This document shows positions 7,331-16,378 of a DNA stretch of 64,000 nt, piece after piece; position 1 is the stretch's first letter; each line of letters starts with the position of its first letter. The position numbers and the translations under genes are program-made. The DNA is taken from positions 546,439-610,438 of the forward strand of contig JAFDZT010000002.1 in assembly GCA_018266735.1 (NCBI GenBank). The letters run 5' to 3'. The notes below the pieces were generated by a model. It worked only from the letters and a program-made list of their open reading frames with translations. It had not been told where the DNA came from and did no database searches. Source of the stretch: Bacteroidota bacterium (GTDB lineage: Bacteria > Bacteroidota > Ignavibacteria > Kapaibacteriales > Kapaibacteriaceae).

Positions 7331-8697
7331 TGAACCGTTGCTTCAACCTTTGCTGTGCCCTGATCCTAGCCTCCATCACGTCGTTCGCGCAAGGATGGAC
7401 TCCCGTGATCCCGGGTCGGGCCGTGTACGGAATTGCGGTGAACCCGCAGAATCCCACTACGGTATTTGCTGGCAACGTCGCCCGAACAATGTTCCGGTCG
7501 GGCGATGGTGGCTTTACGTGGGAAGAGCTTTCCATTCAGGATATCAGCGGCACGTCGCGTGTGGCCTTGCTGGTGATCCATCCAACGGATACGACGATCA
7601 TGTTCGCGGGCGGACCCGAGTTCACGGGACTGGACCGTTCGACGGATGCCGGACAGACGTGGTCGAACTCTATCAAGGACCCGAGCGGACGTCGCATCGA
7701 ATTCACCGGAACGACGAGTTTGTGCGTCCATCCGACCGCAACGGATACGGTCTATGCCCTTCGCTCCTCGCCGCCCATCGTGTATCGAAGCGTGAACAAG
7801 GGCAGTACGTGGGATTCGCTGGCCATCGTGGACACGGTGGTTGGATCTCGCGGCAATACCATTGCCGTCTGCCCTACTCCCGACAGTTCGAACATCATCG
7901 TAGCGGGCGGTCGCGGATCGATCATCTATCGTTCGGTGAATGGTGGTCGCACGTGGACGCGGACCGGACGTCTCTCGGCACAACCTGACGCCGATGCCAT
8001 GGTGATCAAGTGGAGTCTCGTGACACCCGGACTGGCCTATGCAACGGCATCGAATCTCTTTGTCGAGAACACATCGAACAGCGGCATCTTCACATCCACG
8101 GATTACGGTGTGAACTGGGCGCGCATGCGCTTCATGGACACGTCGCTCTATGCACTGGAGCTGCACCGCACGGCCGTGACGGAAGAGATCTTCGTGGGCG
8201 GTTATCAGGGCGACGGCTCGAGCGCAACCTTGAAGGGTGACTCCATCGTGATGCGCTCTCCCAATGCTGGTCAGCAATGGGCAAGCTTGGGTACGGTGCC
8301 GTGGACGGAGAATGAAGTGGGCAAGAAGCGCGCAAATGTGTGGTCGTTCGGTGTGACGATGGCGGGCGGATTCCCCTACCTGCTGTTGGGTTCGGAAGCG
8401 GGCGCCTTCATGTCGACGCAGGTGGTCTCCGTGCACGACGGACCAAGTGCGACCGGTGTGGGACAGCTACAGCTTCGTCATACAGATCGTGGCCTGGCGG
8501 CCACCGTGCCGACGGAGTTCTCCGGTCGGTGTTCCTATGCCATCTCCACCCTCACCGGCTCGCTGGTGGCTTCGGGTTCTGTGACCATGTATGAGCAAGG
8601 TTCCGCCGTCCTTGCAACTCCTTCGCTTGCGAGCGGTCTCTACGTTGTGCGCTTGACGGACGGCGCACATGTGGCCTCGGCTCTCATCCAATGGTGA
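7330..8697 (+). CDS. Secreted BNR/sortilin-like propeller protein with T9SS domain
   Basis: A 455-aa exported protein with a signal peptide ending near SITSFAQ. It shows a series of BNR/Asp-box-like repeats: FRSGDGGFTWEEL, DRSTDAGQTWSNS, YRSVNGGRTWTRT and FTSTDYGVNWARM. These indicate a beta-propeller of the sortilin/photosystem-stability (YCF48-like) kind. The end (GLYVVRLTDGAHVASALIQW) resembles a T9SS sorting domain. It is clearly paralogous to the next gene, which it overlaps by 7 nt, so the two are probably co-expressed. The ligand is unknown. Confidence 0.87.
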   Translation: MNRCFNLCCALILASITSFAQGWTPVIPGRAVYGIAVNPQNPTTVFAGNVARTMFRSGDGGFTWEELSIQDISGTSRVALLVIHPTDTTIMFAGGPEFTGLDRSTDAGQTWSNSIKDPSGRRIEFTGTTSLCVHPTATDTVYALRSSPPIVYRSVNKGSTWDSLAIVDTVVGSRGNTIAVCPTPDSSNIIVAGGRGSIIYRSVNGGRTWTRTGRLSAQPDADAMVIKWSLVTPGLAYATASNLFVENTSNSGIFTSTDYGVNWARMRFMDTSLYALELHRTAVTEEIFVGGYQGDGSSATLKGDSIVMRSPNAGQQWASLGTVPWTENEVGKKRANVWSFGVTMAGGFPYLLLGSEAGAFMSTQVVSVHDGPSATGVGQLQLRHTDRGLAATVPTEFSGRCSYAISTLTGSLVASGSVTMYEQGSAVLATPSLASGLYVVRLTDGAHVASALIQW

Positions 8698-10067
8698 TCT
8701 CCATGCAACGCATGCTTCTCCTTGCCGCCTTCCTCCTCTCCTGCTCTGTGAGCACTGCCCAGCAATGGAAGCTGCTCCTGCCCGTGCGTGCGTACACCGT
8801 GGTCGTGAACCCGAAGAATGCGAACACGGTCTATGTTGGTGGGAAGTTCGACCGTGTGTATCGGTCGTTCGATGGCGGACAGTCGTTCGATACGGTGCTG
8901 ATCGGCGCGCAGTCTGTGGACAATGCCGTGTCGTCGATGCACGTATGTCGAGAAGACACATCTGCGTTGATCGCAGCCGGGTGGAGCGTCGACGGCGTGA
9001 TCCGCTCGAACAATTCGGGGGCAACGTGGGAGCGCGTGTACAATGACTCGACGAATCGGCGGTTCTGGTTCGTATCCGAGGCCATGGTCGAAGACCCGTG
9101 GAAGCCGAACATCATCTACGGTGCGCGTGGACAAGTGAACGTCAAGGAAGTGTACCGCAGTACAGACTGCGGTCAGACCTGGGCGTTGCAAGGCACGATC
9201 CCCAACACATTGTCGACACGTCTTTGCACCATTCAGATCCGACCGGACTCTGCGAACATCCTTTTCATCGGTGCCTTGAACGGCGTGATGTATCGTTCTG
9301 ACGACTCCGGTGCCACGTGGCGCACGGTTCCGATCAATGGCAAGGACACGTTGCGCGCCAGTGCAGAGATCCCCAAGATCGTCTTCAACCCCATCGATCC
9401 GCAGATCGGCTATGCCATTGTTGCGATCTCCAATCAGGCAACGATCCAAGGCAACGGCGGAGTGCTCAAGACCACGAACGGTGGTGCATCGTGGTTCCAA
9501 CAGGCGTACGTTGACACGTCGTTCTGGGCCGTCGATGTGCGCATCAAGAATGGCGTCGAGGAAGTGTTCGCCGGCGGATTTCGCATGTTCACGCTCGACA
9601 CGATCATCCATGGCGATAGTCTTGTGACCATGTCCACCGATGGTGGCGTGACGTGGACCAAGTACGAGGGGATCCCGTGGGTTCACCCCGTCGACAAAAC
9701 TTCGCCCGGCATCAACAAGAACGCATGGTCCATTCGCTGGGACACCGTTGGAAAACGACTCTTCCTGGCATCTGAGGCCGGCTTCTTCGTGCTCGACGAG
9801 CCTACGTCGGTCCACGATGCCGCCGACGCGACCAGCGGCCTTCTCGCGGCCTATCACGATGGTTCCATCGTCGTCCATCGCGACGTGGTTCCCGCAGAGC
9901 CGGAAGAGTGGGCGGTCTATTCCCTCCAGTCGATTCGTCTCGCATCGGGCACCTGTTCCATGCAAAACGAAGAACGCCTGCAGGTAGGCTCGCTACCGGC
10001 AGGCGTCTATTTCATTCGATTCATGGAAGGCGGCAAGGTTCGAAGTGTGAAGTTCCTTGTGCCGTAA
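8691..10067 (+). CDS. Secreted BNR/sortilin-like propeller protein with T9SS domain (paralogue)
   Basis: A 458-aa exported protein (454 aa if the ATG at 8703 is used; both give a signal peptide ending near VSTAQQ). It is similar in design to its upstream neighbour: Asp-box-like repeats YRSFDGGQSFDTV, IRSNNSGATWERV, YRSTDCGQTWALQ, YRSDDSGATWRTV and MSTDGGVTWTKYE, a common VHDAADATSG linker region, then a short T9SS-like tail (LPAGVYFIRFMEGGK). This is a tandem duplication. It converges on the FAH-family gene with only 7 nt between stops and no terminator visible. Confidence 0.87.
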   Translation: MVISMQRMLLLAAFLLSCSVSTAQQWKLLLPVRAYTVVVNPKNANTVYVGGKFDRVYRSFDGGQSFDTVLIGAQSVDNAVSSMHVCREDTSALIAAGWSVDGVIRSNNSGATWERVYNDSTNRRFWFVSEAMVEDPWKPNIIYGARGQVNVKEVYRSTDCGQTWALQGTIPNTLSTRLCTIQIRPDSANILFIGALNGVMYRSDDSGATWRTVPINGKDTLRASAEIPKIVFNPIDPQIGYAIVAISNQATIQGNGGVLKTTNGGASWFQQAYVDTSFWAVDVRIKNGVEEVFAGGFRMFTLDTIIHGDSLVTMSTDGGVTWTKYEGIPWVHPVDKTSPGINKNAWSIRWDTVGKRLFLASEAGFFVLDEPTSVHDAADATSGLLAAYHDGSIVVHRDVVPAEPEEWAVYSLQSIRLASGTCSMQNEERLQVGSLPAGVYFIRFMEGGKVRSVKFLVP

Positions 10068-10074
10068 GAGAGCG

Positions 10075-11037
10075 TCAGACCTGTTCGCGAACGACCGTGT
10101 TCGTGAGGACGCCAAGTCCATCGATCGAGCACGAGACCACATCGCCCGGCTTCAGCCACAGCGCCGGATCGTAGACCTTGCTCCCGTTCAGTTCTAGGAA
10201 GCATCCGGTTCCGCACGTGCCGGAACCGATCACATCGCCCGGATACAACGTCACGCCATAGCTGGCGCGTTCGATGATCTGTGCGAACGTCCACGTCATG
10301 TCCTTCACGTTGCCGCGTGAGATCTCGGTACCGTTCAACGTTGTCGTCATCGGCATGTCGTACGTCTCGCCGTGTGGCGTTTCGATACGGCGCGCGGCAA
10401 GTTCGTCGCGCGTGACCAGCCATGGGCCGATCGACGTGGCGAAGTCCTTGCCCTTGGCCGGACCAAGGTTGAGCTTCATCTCTTGCATCTGTAGCGCACG
10501 GGCACTCCAATCGTTCATCACCATGTAGCCGGCGATATAGGAGTCGGCATCGGCGGCCGCAATGTTGCGTCCCTTCTTGCCGATGACGATGGCGCACTCG
10601 AGTTCAAAGTCGAGTTGATCTTCGTGCATGGGCATCACGGGAATATCGCCCGGACCGTAGACGGCCTGGTGATTCGTGAAGTAGAAGATGGGAATGTCGT
10701 AGAACTCGGGGATCATATCGAGTCCACGATTTCTCCGCGCCGCTTCCACATGCTGCTTGAAGGCATAGCCATCGCGCATCGACGTTGGATGCGGCACCGG
10801 TGCGCACAACGTTGTTGTTGCAACATCGAACGAGGCCGACGCACCATCGCTTCCCAGTGCTGCAAGCACACTGCGCAACGTTTCCATGGCCGCGTCGCCC
10901 ATGCGAAGGAACGACAGGATATCCGACGGCAACACCACACTGCGCATCGTGGCGATGCGCTCTACATCCAAAATGCGATCTCCGACCAACACTCCCAGAC
11001 GTTCAGTACCATTCGAGAGAAACGTGACCAACTTCAT
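10075..11037 (-). CDS. Fumarylacetoacetate hydrolase (FAH) family protein
   Basis: A 320-aa protein of the FAH superfamily, enzymes that cleave or isomerise 2-oxo/acyl-pyruvate compounds using a divalent metal. The metal-binding core is visible as QLDFELECAIVIGKKGRN (about residues 140-157), with GYMVMNDWSARALQ and LNLGPAKGKDFATSIGPWLV after it and GDVIGSGTCGTGC near the end. The substrate cannot be assigned. It begins 3 nt after the glycosyltransferase stop, last gene of an apparent four-gene minus-strand operon (MBL, lptE, GT2, FAH). Confidence 0.9.
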   Translation of the reverse strand: MKLVTFLSNGTERLGVLVGDRILDVERIATMRSVVLPSDILSFLRMGDAAMETLRSVLAALGSDGASASFDVATTTLCAPVPHPTSMRDGYAFKQHVEAARRNRGLDMIPEFYDIPIFYFTNHQAVYGPGDIPVMPMHEDQLDFELECAIVIGKKGRNIAAADADSYIAGYMVMNDWSARALQMQEMKLNLGPAKGKDFATSIGPWLVTRDELAARRIETPHGETYDMPMTTTLNGTEISRGNVKDMTWTFAQIIERASYGVTLYPGDVIGSGTCGTGCFLELNGSKVYDPALWLKPGDVVSCSIDGLGVLTNTVVREQV

Positions 11038-11040
11038 GTG

Positions 11041-12495
11041 TTATCGACCCATTGCGTGACGGAGTGAAAGAATGCCGACCGTACCAAAGCCCATCAGGAA
11101 CATGAGCTGGAATGGAATAGCAGAGATCTCAGAGTAGCTGATCGACGTTGCGATACCGATGGCGAAGTAGACAGCCAAACCAAGCTCCAGCACAACGGCG
11201 AAGCCGATCTTCTTCTGCACGTACTTCTTCTTTCTCCATTCGTCGTTCGCTTCTTCGATACGGAACTTCGGTGTGCGCTTGAACTCCGTCTTCTTTCCTA
11301 CCAATGCTTCGAGGACGGCGCGACTGTTGTTCACGGCAAGTCCCATGGAGCCGGCCATGAAGACCGGGAAGAGGAGCAGACGACGGCGCCAATCCAGGTG
11401 GATGGCACGTTGCGCATACATGTAGAACATGAAGGTCGAGATCGAGGCGAGCACGAAGATCGACATCATGTTGAAGTAGGTATCGTAACCACCCGTGGTG
11501 TTCTTGATGATCACCAGCGGAAGGTTGAGGAAGGCCACCAGCATGATGAACGGAAAGACGATGTTGCTCGTAAGGTGCACTGTGCATTCAAGCTTCACCT
11601 TAAGGGCCACGCTGCTGCGCCATACTTGCGGCAACAACTTGATGGCCGTTTCCACAGCACCCTTCGTCCACCGGAACTGTTGGGTCTTGAGCGAGTTGAT
11701 GTCGGCAGGAAGTTCAGCCGGTGACGTGACGTCGTTCAAGAACACGAACTTCCAACCGCGCAGCTGTGCGCGATAGGAAAGGTCAAGATCTTCTGCCAAC
11801 GTATCGGAGTGCCAGTTGCCGGCATCGAGGATCGTCGACTTTCTCCATACACCCGCCGTGCCGTTGAAGTTGATGAAGAAGCCGGCCTTGTGGCGGATCT
11901 GCTGTTCGATCACGAAGTGACCGTCGAGCGCCAGTGCTTGTGCTCGCGTAAGGAACGAATACTCTTCGTTCAAATGCTCCCAACGTGTCTGTACCATGCC
12001 GATCTTATTGTCGACGAAGTACGGCAAGGTCTTGCGAAGGAATTCAGGTTTTGGAACGAAGTCTGCATCGAAGATGGCAACGTAATCGCCCTTTGCCTTC
12101 TCGAGACCTTCCTTCAGTGCCCCAGCCTTATACCCGGAGCGGTCCACGCGATGGATATGCTTGATATCGTATCCCAGTGCCGCATACTCGGCCACGAGTG
12201 CCCGACCCACATCCACCGATTCGTCTGTGGAATCGTCGAGCAACTGGATCTCCATGCGGTCCTTCGGATAGTCCATGGCGCAAACGGACTTCACGAGTCG
12301 GTCCACCACATACATTTCATTGAAGACCGGCAACTGGATCGTCACCATTGGCACGTCGGTGCCCAATTCGATCGGTTCGTGGTGGGTGATCTTTTGGACC
12401 TTGTGATAGTAGTAGATCATCACAAGTCCGTGCAGACCAAAGGCGAACAGCACACACAACGAAAGGAAGTACAAAAGCAGGAGCATGTCTTCCAT
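11041..12495 (-). CDS. Membrane-bound family 2 glycosyltransferase (processive type)
   Basis: A 484-aa integral membrane glycosyltransferase. The ATG at 12495 is supported by a GGAGG ribosome-binding site 8 nt upstream. After an N-terminal helix, the GT2 motifs are all present: VFNEMYVVDRLV, the DDSTDES motif, AIFDADFVPK (DxD), the TLAEDLDLS acid motif and QQFRWTKGA (QxxRW, seen in processive cellulose/hyaluronan-like synthases). About four C-terminal transmembrane segments follow. The sugar and acceptor are unknown; it probably builds an envelope glycolipid or polysaccharide. It is co-transcribed with lptE. Confidence 0.92.
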   Translation of the reverse strand: MEDMLLLLYFLSLCVLFAFGLHGLVMIYYYHKVQKITHHEPIELGTDVPMVTIQLPVFNEMYVVDRLVKSVCAMDYPKDRMEIQLLDDSTDESVDVGRALVAEYAALGYDIKHIHRVDRSGYKAGALKEGLEKAKGDYVAIFDADFVPKPEFLRKTLPYFVDNKIGMVQTRWEHLNEEYSFLTRAQALALDGHFVIEQQIRHKAGFFINFNGTAGVWRKSTILDAGNWHSDTLAEDLDLSYRAQLRGWKFVFLNDVTSPAELPADINSLKTQQFRWTKGAVETAIKLLPQVWRSSVALKVKLECTVHLTSNIVFPFIMLVAFLNLPLVIIKNTTGGYDTYFNMMSIFVLASISTFMFYMYAQRAIHLDWRRRLLLFPVFMAGSMGLAVNNSRAVLEALVGKKTEFKRTPKFRIEEANDEWRKKKYVQKKIGFAVVLELGLAVYFAIGIATSISYSEISAIPFQLMFLMGFGTVGILSLRHAMGR

Positions 12496-12532
12496 ACGTA
12501 TCGATCCTCCAAAATGAAAAGCCAAAGGGGTT

Positions 12533-12553
12533 CCTCCGGCCATTCACCGGAGG
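12533..12553 (-). other. Intercistronic hairpin between lptE and GT2
   Basis: A 7-bp perfect stem cctccgg/ccggagg with a 7-nt loop lies immediately after the lptE stop. On the minus strand it is followed by only a weak T-rich tract, so it could be an attenuating or mRNA-stabilising hairpin rather than a full terminator. Confidence 0.3.
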
Positions 12554-12554
12554 G

Positions 12555-13091
12555 TCACCAATCTGTTACCAATTGCAAGAGAACATCGTCTGCGATCTGT
12601 CGGATCGCCTCTCGAACAGCTTCGTCCCGTTCGGTGGAGGCGTTGGCCGCATCGTACACGCCAAAGCGTTCGAACGTTTGCTTCCAGACCTGTTTGTTCT
12701 TGACGGCGTCGAAGAACTCCACCTCGAGTGCCACCACGATCTTCCGCTGCCCTTCTCTGTCGGCGTCGGACACGTTCAGGATCTGATCCTTGATGCGTAC
12801 GATCACCGGCGAAAGTCGTGCATCGCCATTCTCTTCGATCACTTGAAGCGAATTGTCGGTGCGGAATCGGCGGAGCAACGTCTCGGTCGACACTTCGCGG
12901 TAGGTCGGATTTCCGAATCCAGAACGGTCGACCGTTGATGCGATCGAGATCGTTTTCAAATGATCTGGAACCGAGCCGCCGCGGAATGAATAACAGGCAG
13001 TTGCTGCTACTGCCACGACGATCATTGCGACATGCGAAACTATCGGTAGCACGGTGTTGCCATGATGAAGCTTGGATGAAAACAAATTCAT
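12555..13091 (-). CDS. lptE: LptE-like LPS-assembly lipoprotein
   Basis: A 178-aa lipoprotein with a hydrophobic leader and lipobox Cys at about residue 33 (AATAC), followed by YSFRGGSVPDHLKTISI, the hallmark start of Bacteroidota LptE proteins. LptE plugs the LptD barrel in the outer membrane and helps insert lipopolysaccharide. The segment EVEFFDAVKNKQVWKQTF and a C-terminal helix rich in acidic and alanine residues fit the family, as does the length. It lies 9 nt after the MBL gene and 59 nt before the glycosyltransferase, linking LPS transport with a sugar transferase. Confidence 0.88.
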   Translation of the reverse strand: MNLFSSKLHHGNTVLPIVSHVAMIVVAVAATACYSFRGGSVPDHLKTISIASTVDRSGFGNPTYREVSTETLLRRFRTDNSLQVIEENGDARLSPVIVRIKDQILNVSDADREGQRKIVVALEVEFFDAVKNKQVWKQTFERFGVYDAANASTERDEAVREAIRQIADDVLLQLVTDW

Positions 13092-13100
13092 GTGGTGCGC

Positions 13101-13733
13101 TTATTGAACGAATGGATTGGAAACCCGCTCTGTGCCTAGTGTTGTGGCCGATCCATGCCCCGGATACACGATCAGATCGTCGGTCAGTGTGAATAACTTC
13201 TCGTGTATGGAATCGAGCAACACATCCATGTCGCCACCCGGCAGATCGCACCGTCCTACGCTGCCGGCGAAAAGCGTATCGCCAACGAAGACGCGATGGT
13301 GTGCCGCGTCGACAAAACACAGTCCGCCCTCTGTATGTCCGGGTGTTGCCAGCACATCGAACTGCATGGCACCAAAGCGCAACACCTCGCCGCCTTGCAA
13401 CACGTGCGTTGGCATAACGGCACCGATGGTGAACGGCAATGGCCACACGGTATGTGCCATCGGGTCCGTCAGTCGGTACACATCAGCGGCGTGCACATAT
13501 ACATCGCACCCGGTTGCCGCCACCAACGTCGACGCATCGGCCGTGTGGTCCCAATGGGTATGGGTAAGGAGCAGGGCGGCAAGGCGCACGTTGTCTGCAC
13601 GCACTTGATCGAGCATGGCATCGGTGACGCCCTGCGGTGCATCGATGGCCACGGCCAGGCCATGGTCGGCGTCGACGAGAAGATATCCGATGGTGGCCAC
13701 AGGGCCGGCTTCGTAAGTGTGTAGTGTGGGCAT
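13101..13733 (-). CDS. MBL-fold metallo-hydrolase (glyoxalase II-like)
   Basis: A 210-aa metallo-beta-lactamase-fold hydrolase. The di-zinc motif THTHWDHTAD is at residues 57-66; further ligands are ATPGHTEGG, FVGDTLFAG and YPGHGSATT. This set is typical of glyoxalase II-like thioesterases that hydrolyse acyl-glutathione or other thioesters. The real substrate is not deducible, and proteins of this size are often annotated only as MBL-fold. The ATG at 13733 is preferred to an in-frame TTG at 13748. It is the first gene of the MBL-lptE-GT2-FAH run. Confidence 0.9.
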   Translation of the reverse strand: MPTLHTYEAGPVATIGYLLVDADHGLAVAIDAPQGVTDAMLDQVRADNVRLAALLLTHTHWDHTADASTLVAATGCDVYVHAADVYRLTDPMAHTVWPLPFTIGAVMPTHVLQGGEVLRFGAMQFDVLATPGHTEGGLCFVDAAHHRVFVGDTLFAGSVGRCDLPGGDMDVLLDSIHEKLFTLTDDLIVYPGHGSATTLGTERVSNPFVQ

Positions 13734-14050
13734 AGGTAAATATGGCAAGGAAATTCTACTTGCATGGTGGTTGATGGCATTTGTATCATTGACGCGAGCA
13801 CTCGCTCTGGAACGTACAAGGCAACATTCGAGGTGAAACCCTTTGAAGGAAGGTCCTTCTGAGGAACCATGTACCGCTTTTCAGGGAGTGATGTGTGAAA
13901 TTCGCGATCGACTGGTTGTCTGGATGGTTCGTTTGGAGAAACGGTAGATCGATCGACAACTGCGAACGACGGTACAAAGTGCTACAGTGGTCAGGACCCG
14001 TGCGATCCAACACAAGAGTGTCCGCAATGTTCGCCGGCGGGCTGCCCTCA
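13734..14050. other. 317-nt divergent intergenic region
   Basis: No gene or RNA was recognised. It separates the minus-strand MBL operon from the plus-strand gene at 14051. An AGGGAG Shine-Dalgarno-like site lies before an in-frame GTG at 13895, which could extend the 14051 protein by 52 residues. No exact TAnnTTTG box was found on either strand. Confidence 0.5.
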
Positions 14051-16303
14051 ATGAACAGTGATCTACAATCCGCGAAATGGCATCATGCCTTAACTGGCTT
14101 GATGATTCTATTCCTTTTCGTGAATGTTGGTTCAGCATTGGGGCAAGGTGTCACGTTCAAGCAGTTCAGCATTGTGCCTGCAGAGTATATCGACTTTCGT
14201 TGCGCTACGACGACCGGCGAGCTTGTGCTCGCCGGTCGCGTAGGCAAGATCGACAGGATCTCCGCCGACTTGAAAAGAGACACGTTCGAACAGCTTCCAT
14301 CGATCAATGACGTTCAGCAGATCGAATGGGTGGATGGTGTTCTGTGCGCAACAACAAGAGGTGGAGAGTTGTTCCGTTCGCAAAGCCCCGGTGTGTGGAC
14401 CTCTGCGGTGTTACCTCGCGGTGTTATCAGCATCATGCAGACGGATCGCCGGTATGCCGTTCGCTATCGCGACAGGATCGAGATCAGGAACATCCTCACC
14501 GATGTACTTCTTGGAACTGTCTCTTCCGTTCCTACACCGAACATCACCGTGTGTATTGCAGTAAATGATTCAACCGTTGCACTCGGGCGGCTCGATGGAA
14601 TAGTAGAGATCTGGAGCACATCGAATGCGCTCGTCAACAAGCGTCGGATCGACACGAACGAAGTCAAGCTTCTTAGGAGCATCCCCGGACATGGACTCCT
14701 AGCTTCGACAACGCGAAGATCGGCGATCCTAGAGAATGGGACTACTCAATGGAAGCAACTCCTTCCACCGAGTATCGGATCGGTGGTCCCGCTAGATACC
14801 CTAGCAAATCTCTACGTTATCGACGTGATCATACGTGACTCGATCACCTATCTGCTCGCTGCACCAACGTGGGGATACTTCACCACCTATGCAAAGTGCA
14901 TTATGAGCTGCTCAACCAAACTGTCCCTTGATTCAGCTTCCTTGCTCTATTCTAAGCCGGATTGGCAGGATCTTTTTGGTATGCTCGCCGTCAACGCTCA
15001 ACACGAGATCCTGGGCTTTGGAATTGCAAACGCGAAAGGCCGCCTGACGAGCGCATCAGGCTTGGGCTATTCTATTGAGAAACTGCCTGGGCCGGCCATG
15101 AATTTCGATACGTGGACCGGAATCTCCAGCACTCCGAGCGGAGAGTTGGGAATGTGTGGTTTCTTTTGGGATGATGTTAGATGGCGCCCCAAGACGAAAT
15201 ACACTGTATACGACTCCGAGGGTAAGATCCTTCGGCAAGAGTGGTTGACAAAGTACTGTAACAATGCAAACATCTGGACCGACAGAGTTTTGGAGTATGA
15301 CAGTGCGGTCGTCCGACTATCTCATAGTGAAAGGTCGACCTACCAGAGTAGTGCAGACACGGTCTGTCTTGATACAATCCAAGGCAATGATGGGATCTAT
15401 GCGAGAAGCCGTGACTTAACCACTATCGCGTTCTCTGGGGGGTTCACGGTAGGTCGAGATCATGGGCGAACATGGGAGCTCGTCAAGACACAAGAGACCA
15501 TTCGCGATTGTCAGGTTAGCGGTGATACGTCCATCTTCTTGTTGACTGGATGGGGTACCACAACAACGATCCTGCATTACGATTCGGACCTTCGGCAGTT
15601 GGAACAGGTGAAGGTTGCTGGTGCATGGACCAAGATCGAGCATGTAAACGAATCGAGCATGATTCTCTCAAGCTCGACAGGACCTGAGCTTGCCGATCGA
15701 ACGCGGATCCAGTTTGCCATCTTTGACAGAGGCACAAGAGAACTTCAGGTAACGTGCGACACTACGGTAGAGGCCAATGGATACCTTGGGTCAGTCAAAC
15801 GTCCAGTGGGTTCGTTGCTGCTTTTTGGTGGACGTGAAACACAGTTCACAACCACTGATGAGTGGTCCCATCTAACCGAAGACACAAATCTCATCGCAAG
15901 GATCCCTCCGTACATCTACACAAGATCCATCAGTACTGGCTCTGTGACGTATTTCCCTGGCTACCGAGAAGTTCTTGCCGTTCGAGATAAGACTACGTCG
16001 TCTGTTAATGAGGACATCATCAGTTTGTACGTTCATCGAATTTGGCCCGTTCCAACATCAGACAAGATCAACTGTCGGCTTCAGCATGCCTACCCGGACG
16101 ACGTGCCCGGCACCACGGTACGGCTTTACACCACGCACGGAGCAGAGGTTCGAGATCTAACGGCTGTCTTCCAGCAGAGTCCGCACGACGGAGGTATCAC
16201 ACAGTTCTCGTTCGACACGTTTTCGCTGAATCCCGGTGCCTACCTTCTGGTCTTCTCATCCCCACGTTCCACAGTAGCTCGGAATGTTCTCATCATGCGG
16301 TGA
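14051..16303 (+). CDS. Large secreted protein with T9SS-like tail, compositionally unusual
   Basis: A 750-aa protein. The ATG at 14051 puts a good signal peptide at the N-terminus (hydrophobic LTGLMILFLFVNVGSALGQG). A GTG at 13895, preceded by AGGGAG, is an in-frame alternative adding 52 residues, but it would bury the signal. The body shows beta-rich repeats reminiscent of a propeller, including VGRDHGRTWELVK. The final ~85 residues (VPTSDKINCRLQHAYPDD through NPGAYLLVFSS) look like a T9SS sorting domain. Arginine codons AGA/AGG and AT-ending codons are noticeably more common than in neighbouring genes. Function unknown. Confidence 0.85.
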   Translation: MNSDLQSAKWHHALTGLMILFLFVNVGSALGQGVTFKQFSIVPAEYIDFRCATTTGELVLAGRVGKIDRISADLKRDTFEQLPSINDVQQIEWVDGVLCATTRGGELFRSQSPGVWTSAVLPRGVISIMQTDRRYAVRYRDRIEIRNILTDVLLGTVSSVPTPNITVCIAVNDSTVALGRLDGIVEIWSTSNALVNKRRIDTNEVKLLRSIPGHGLLASTTRRSAILENGTTQWKQLLPPSIGSVVPLDTLANLYVIDVIIRDSITYLLAAPTWGYFTTYAKCIMSCSTKLSLDSASLLYSKPDWQDLFGMLAVNAQHEILGFGIANAKGRLTSASGLGYSIEKLPGPAMNFDTWTGISSTPSGELGMCGFFWDDVRWRPKTKYTVYDSEGKILRQEWLTKYCNNANIWTDRVLEYDSAVVRLSHSERSTYQSSADTVCLDTIQGNDGIYARSRDLTTIAFSGGFTVGRDHGRTWELVKTQETIRDCQVSGDTSIFLLTGWGTTTTILHYDSDLRQLEQVKVAGAWTKIEHVNESSMILSSSTGPELADRTRIQFAIFDRGTRELQVTCDTTVEANGYLGSVKRPVGSLLLFGGRETQFTTTDEWSHLTEDTNLIARIPPYIYTRSISTGSVTYFPGYREVLAVRDKTTSSVNEDIISLYVHRIWPVPTSDKINCRLQHAYPDDVPGTTVRLYTTHGAEVRDLTAVFQQSPHDGGITQFSFDTFSLNPGAYLLVFSSPRSTVARNVLIMR

Positions 16304-16364
16304 TCCCCCCGACTGGAATGAACAAAGGGCGCCCCTCGAAGAGAGAGGAATGGATCTCAAACCG

Positions 16365-16371
16365 TATTTTG
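16365..16371 (+). promoter_or_regulatory. Possible -7 box variant TATTTTG before methyltransferase gene
   Basis: TATTTTG lies 7 nt before the ATG at 16379. It is one base shorter than TAnnTTTG; the same 7-mer occurs before the EtfD-type gene at 36174-36180. If used, the mRNA would be nearly leaderless. Confidence 0.3.
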
Positions 16372-16378
16372 TCCGCCT

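Noticed and set aside
13891..13947. Short frame starting ATG 13891 after an AGGGAG site
   Set aside because: It encodes only 18 residues before a stop and has no features; the site more likely serves the GTG at 13895, or nothing.
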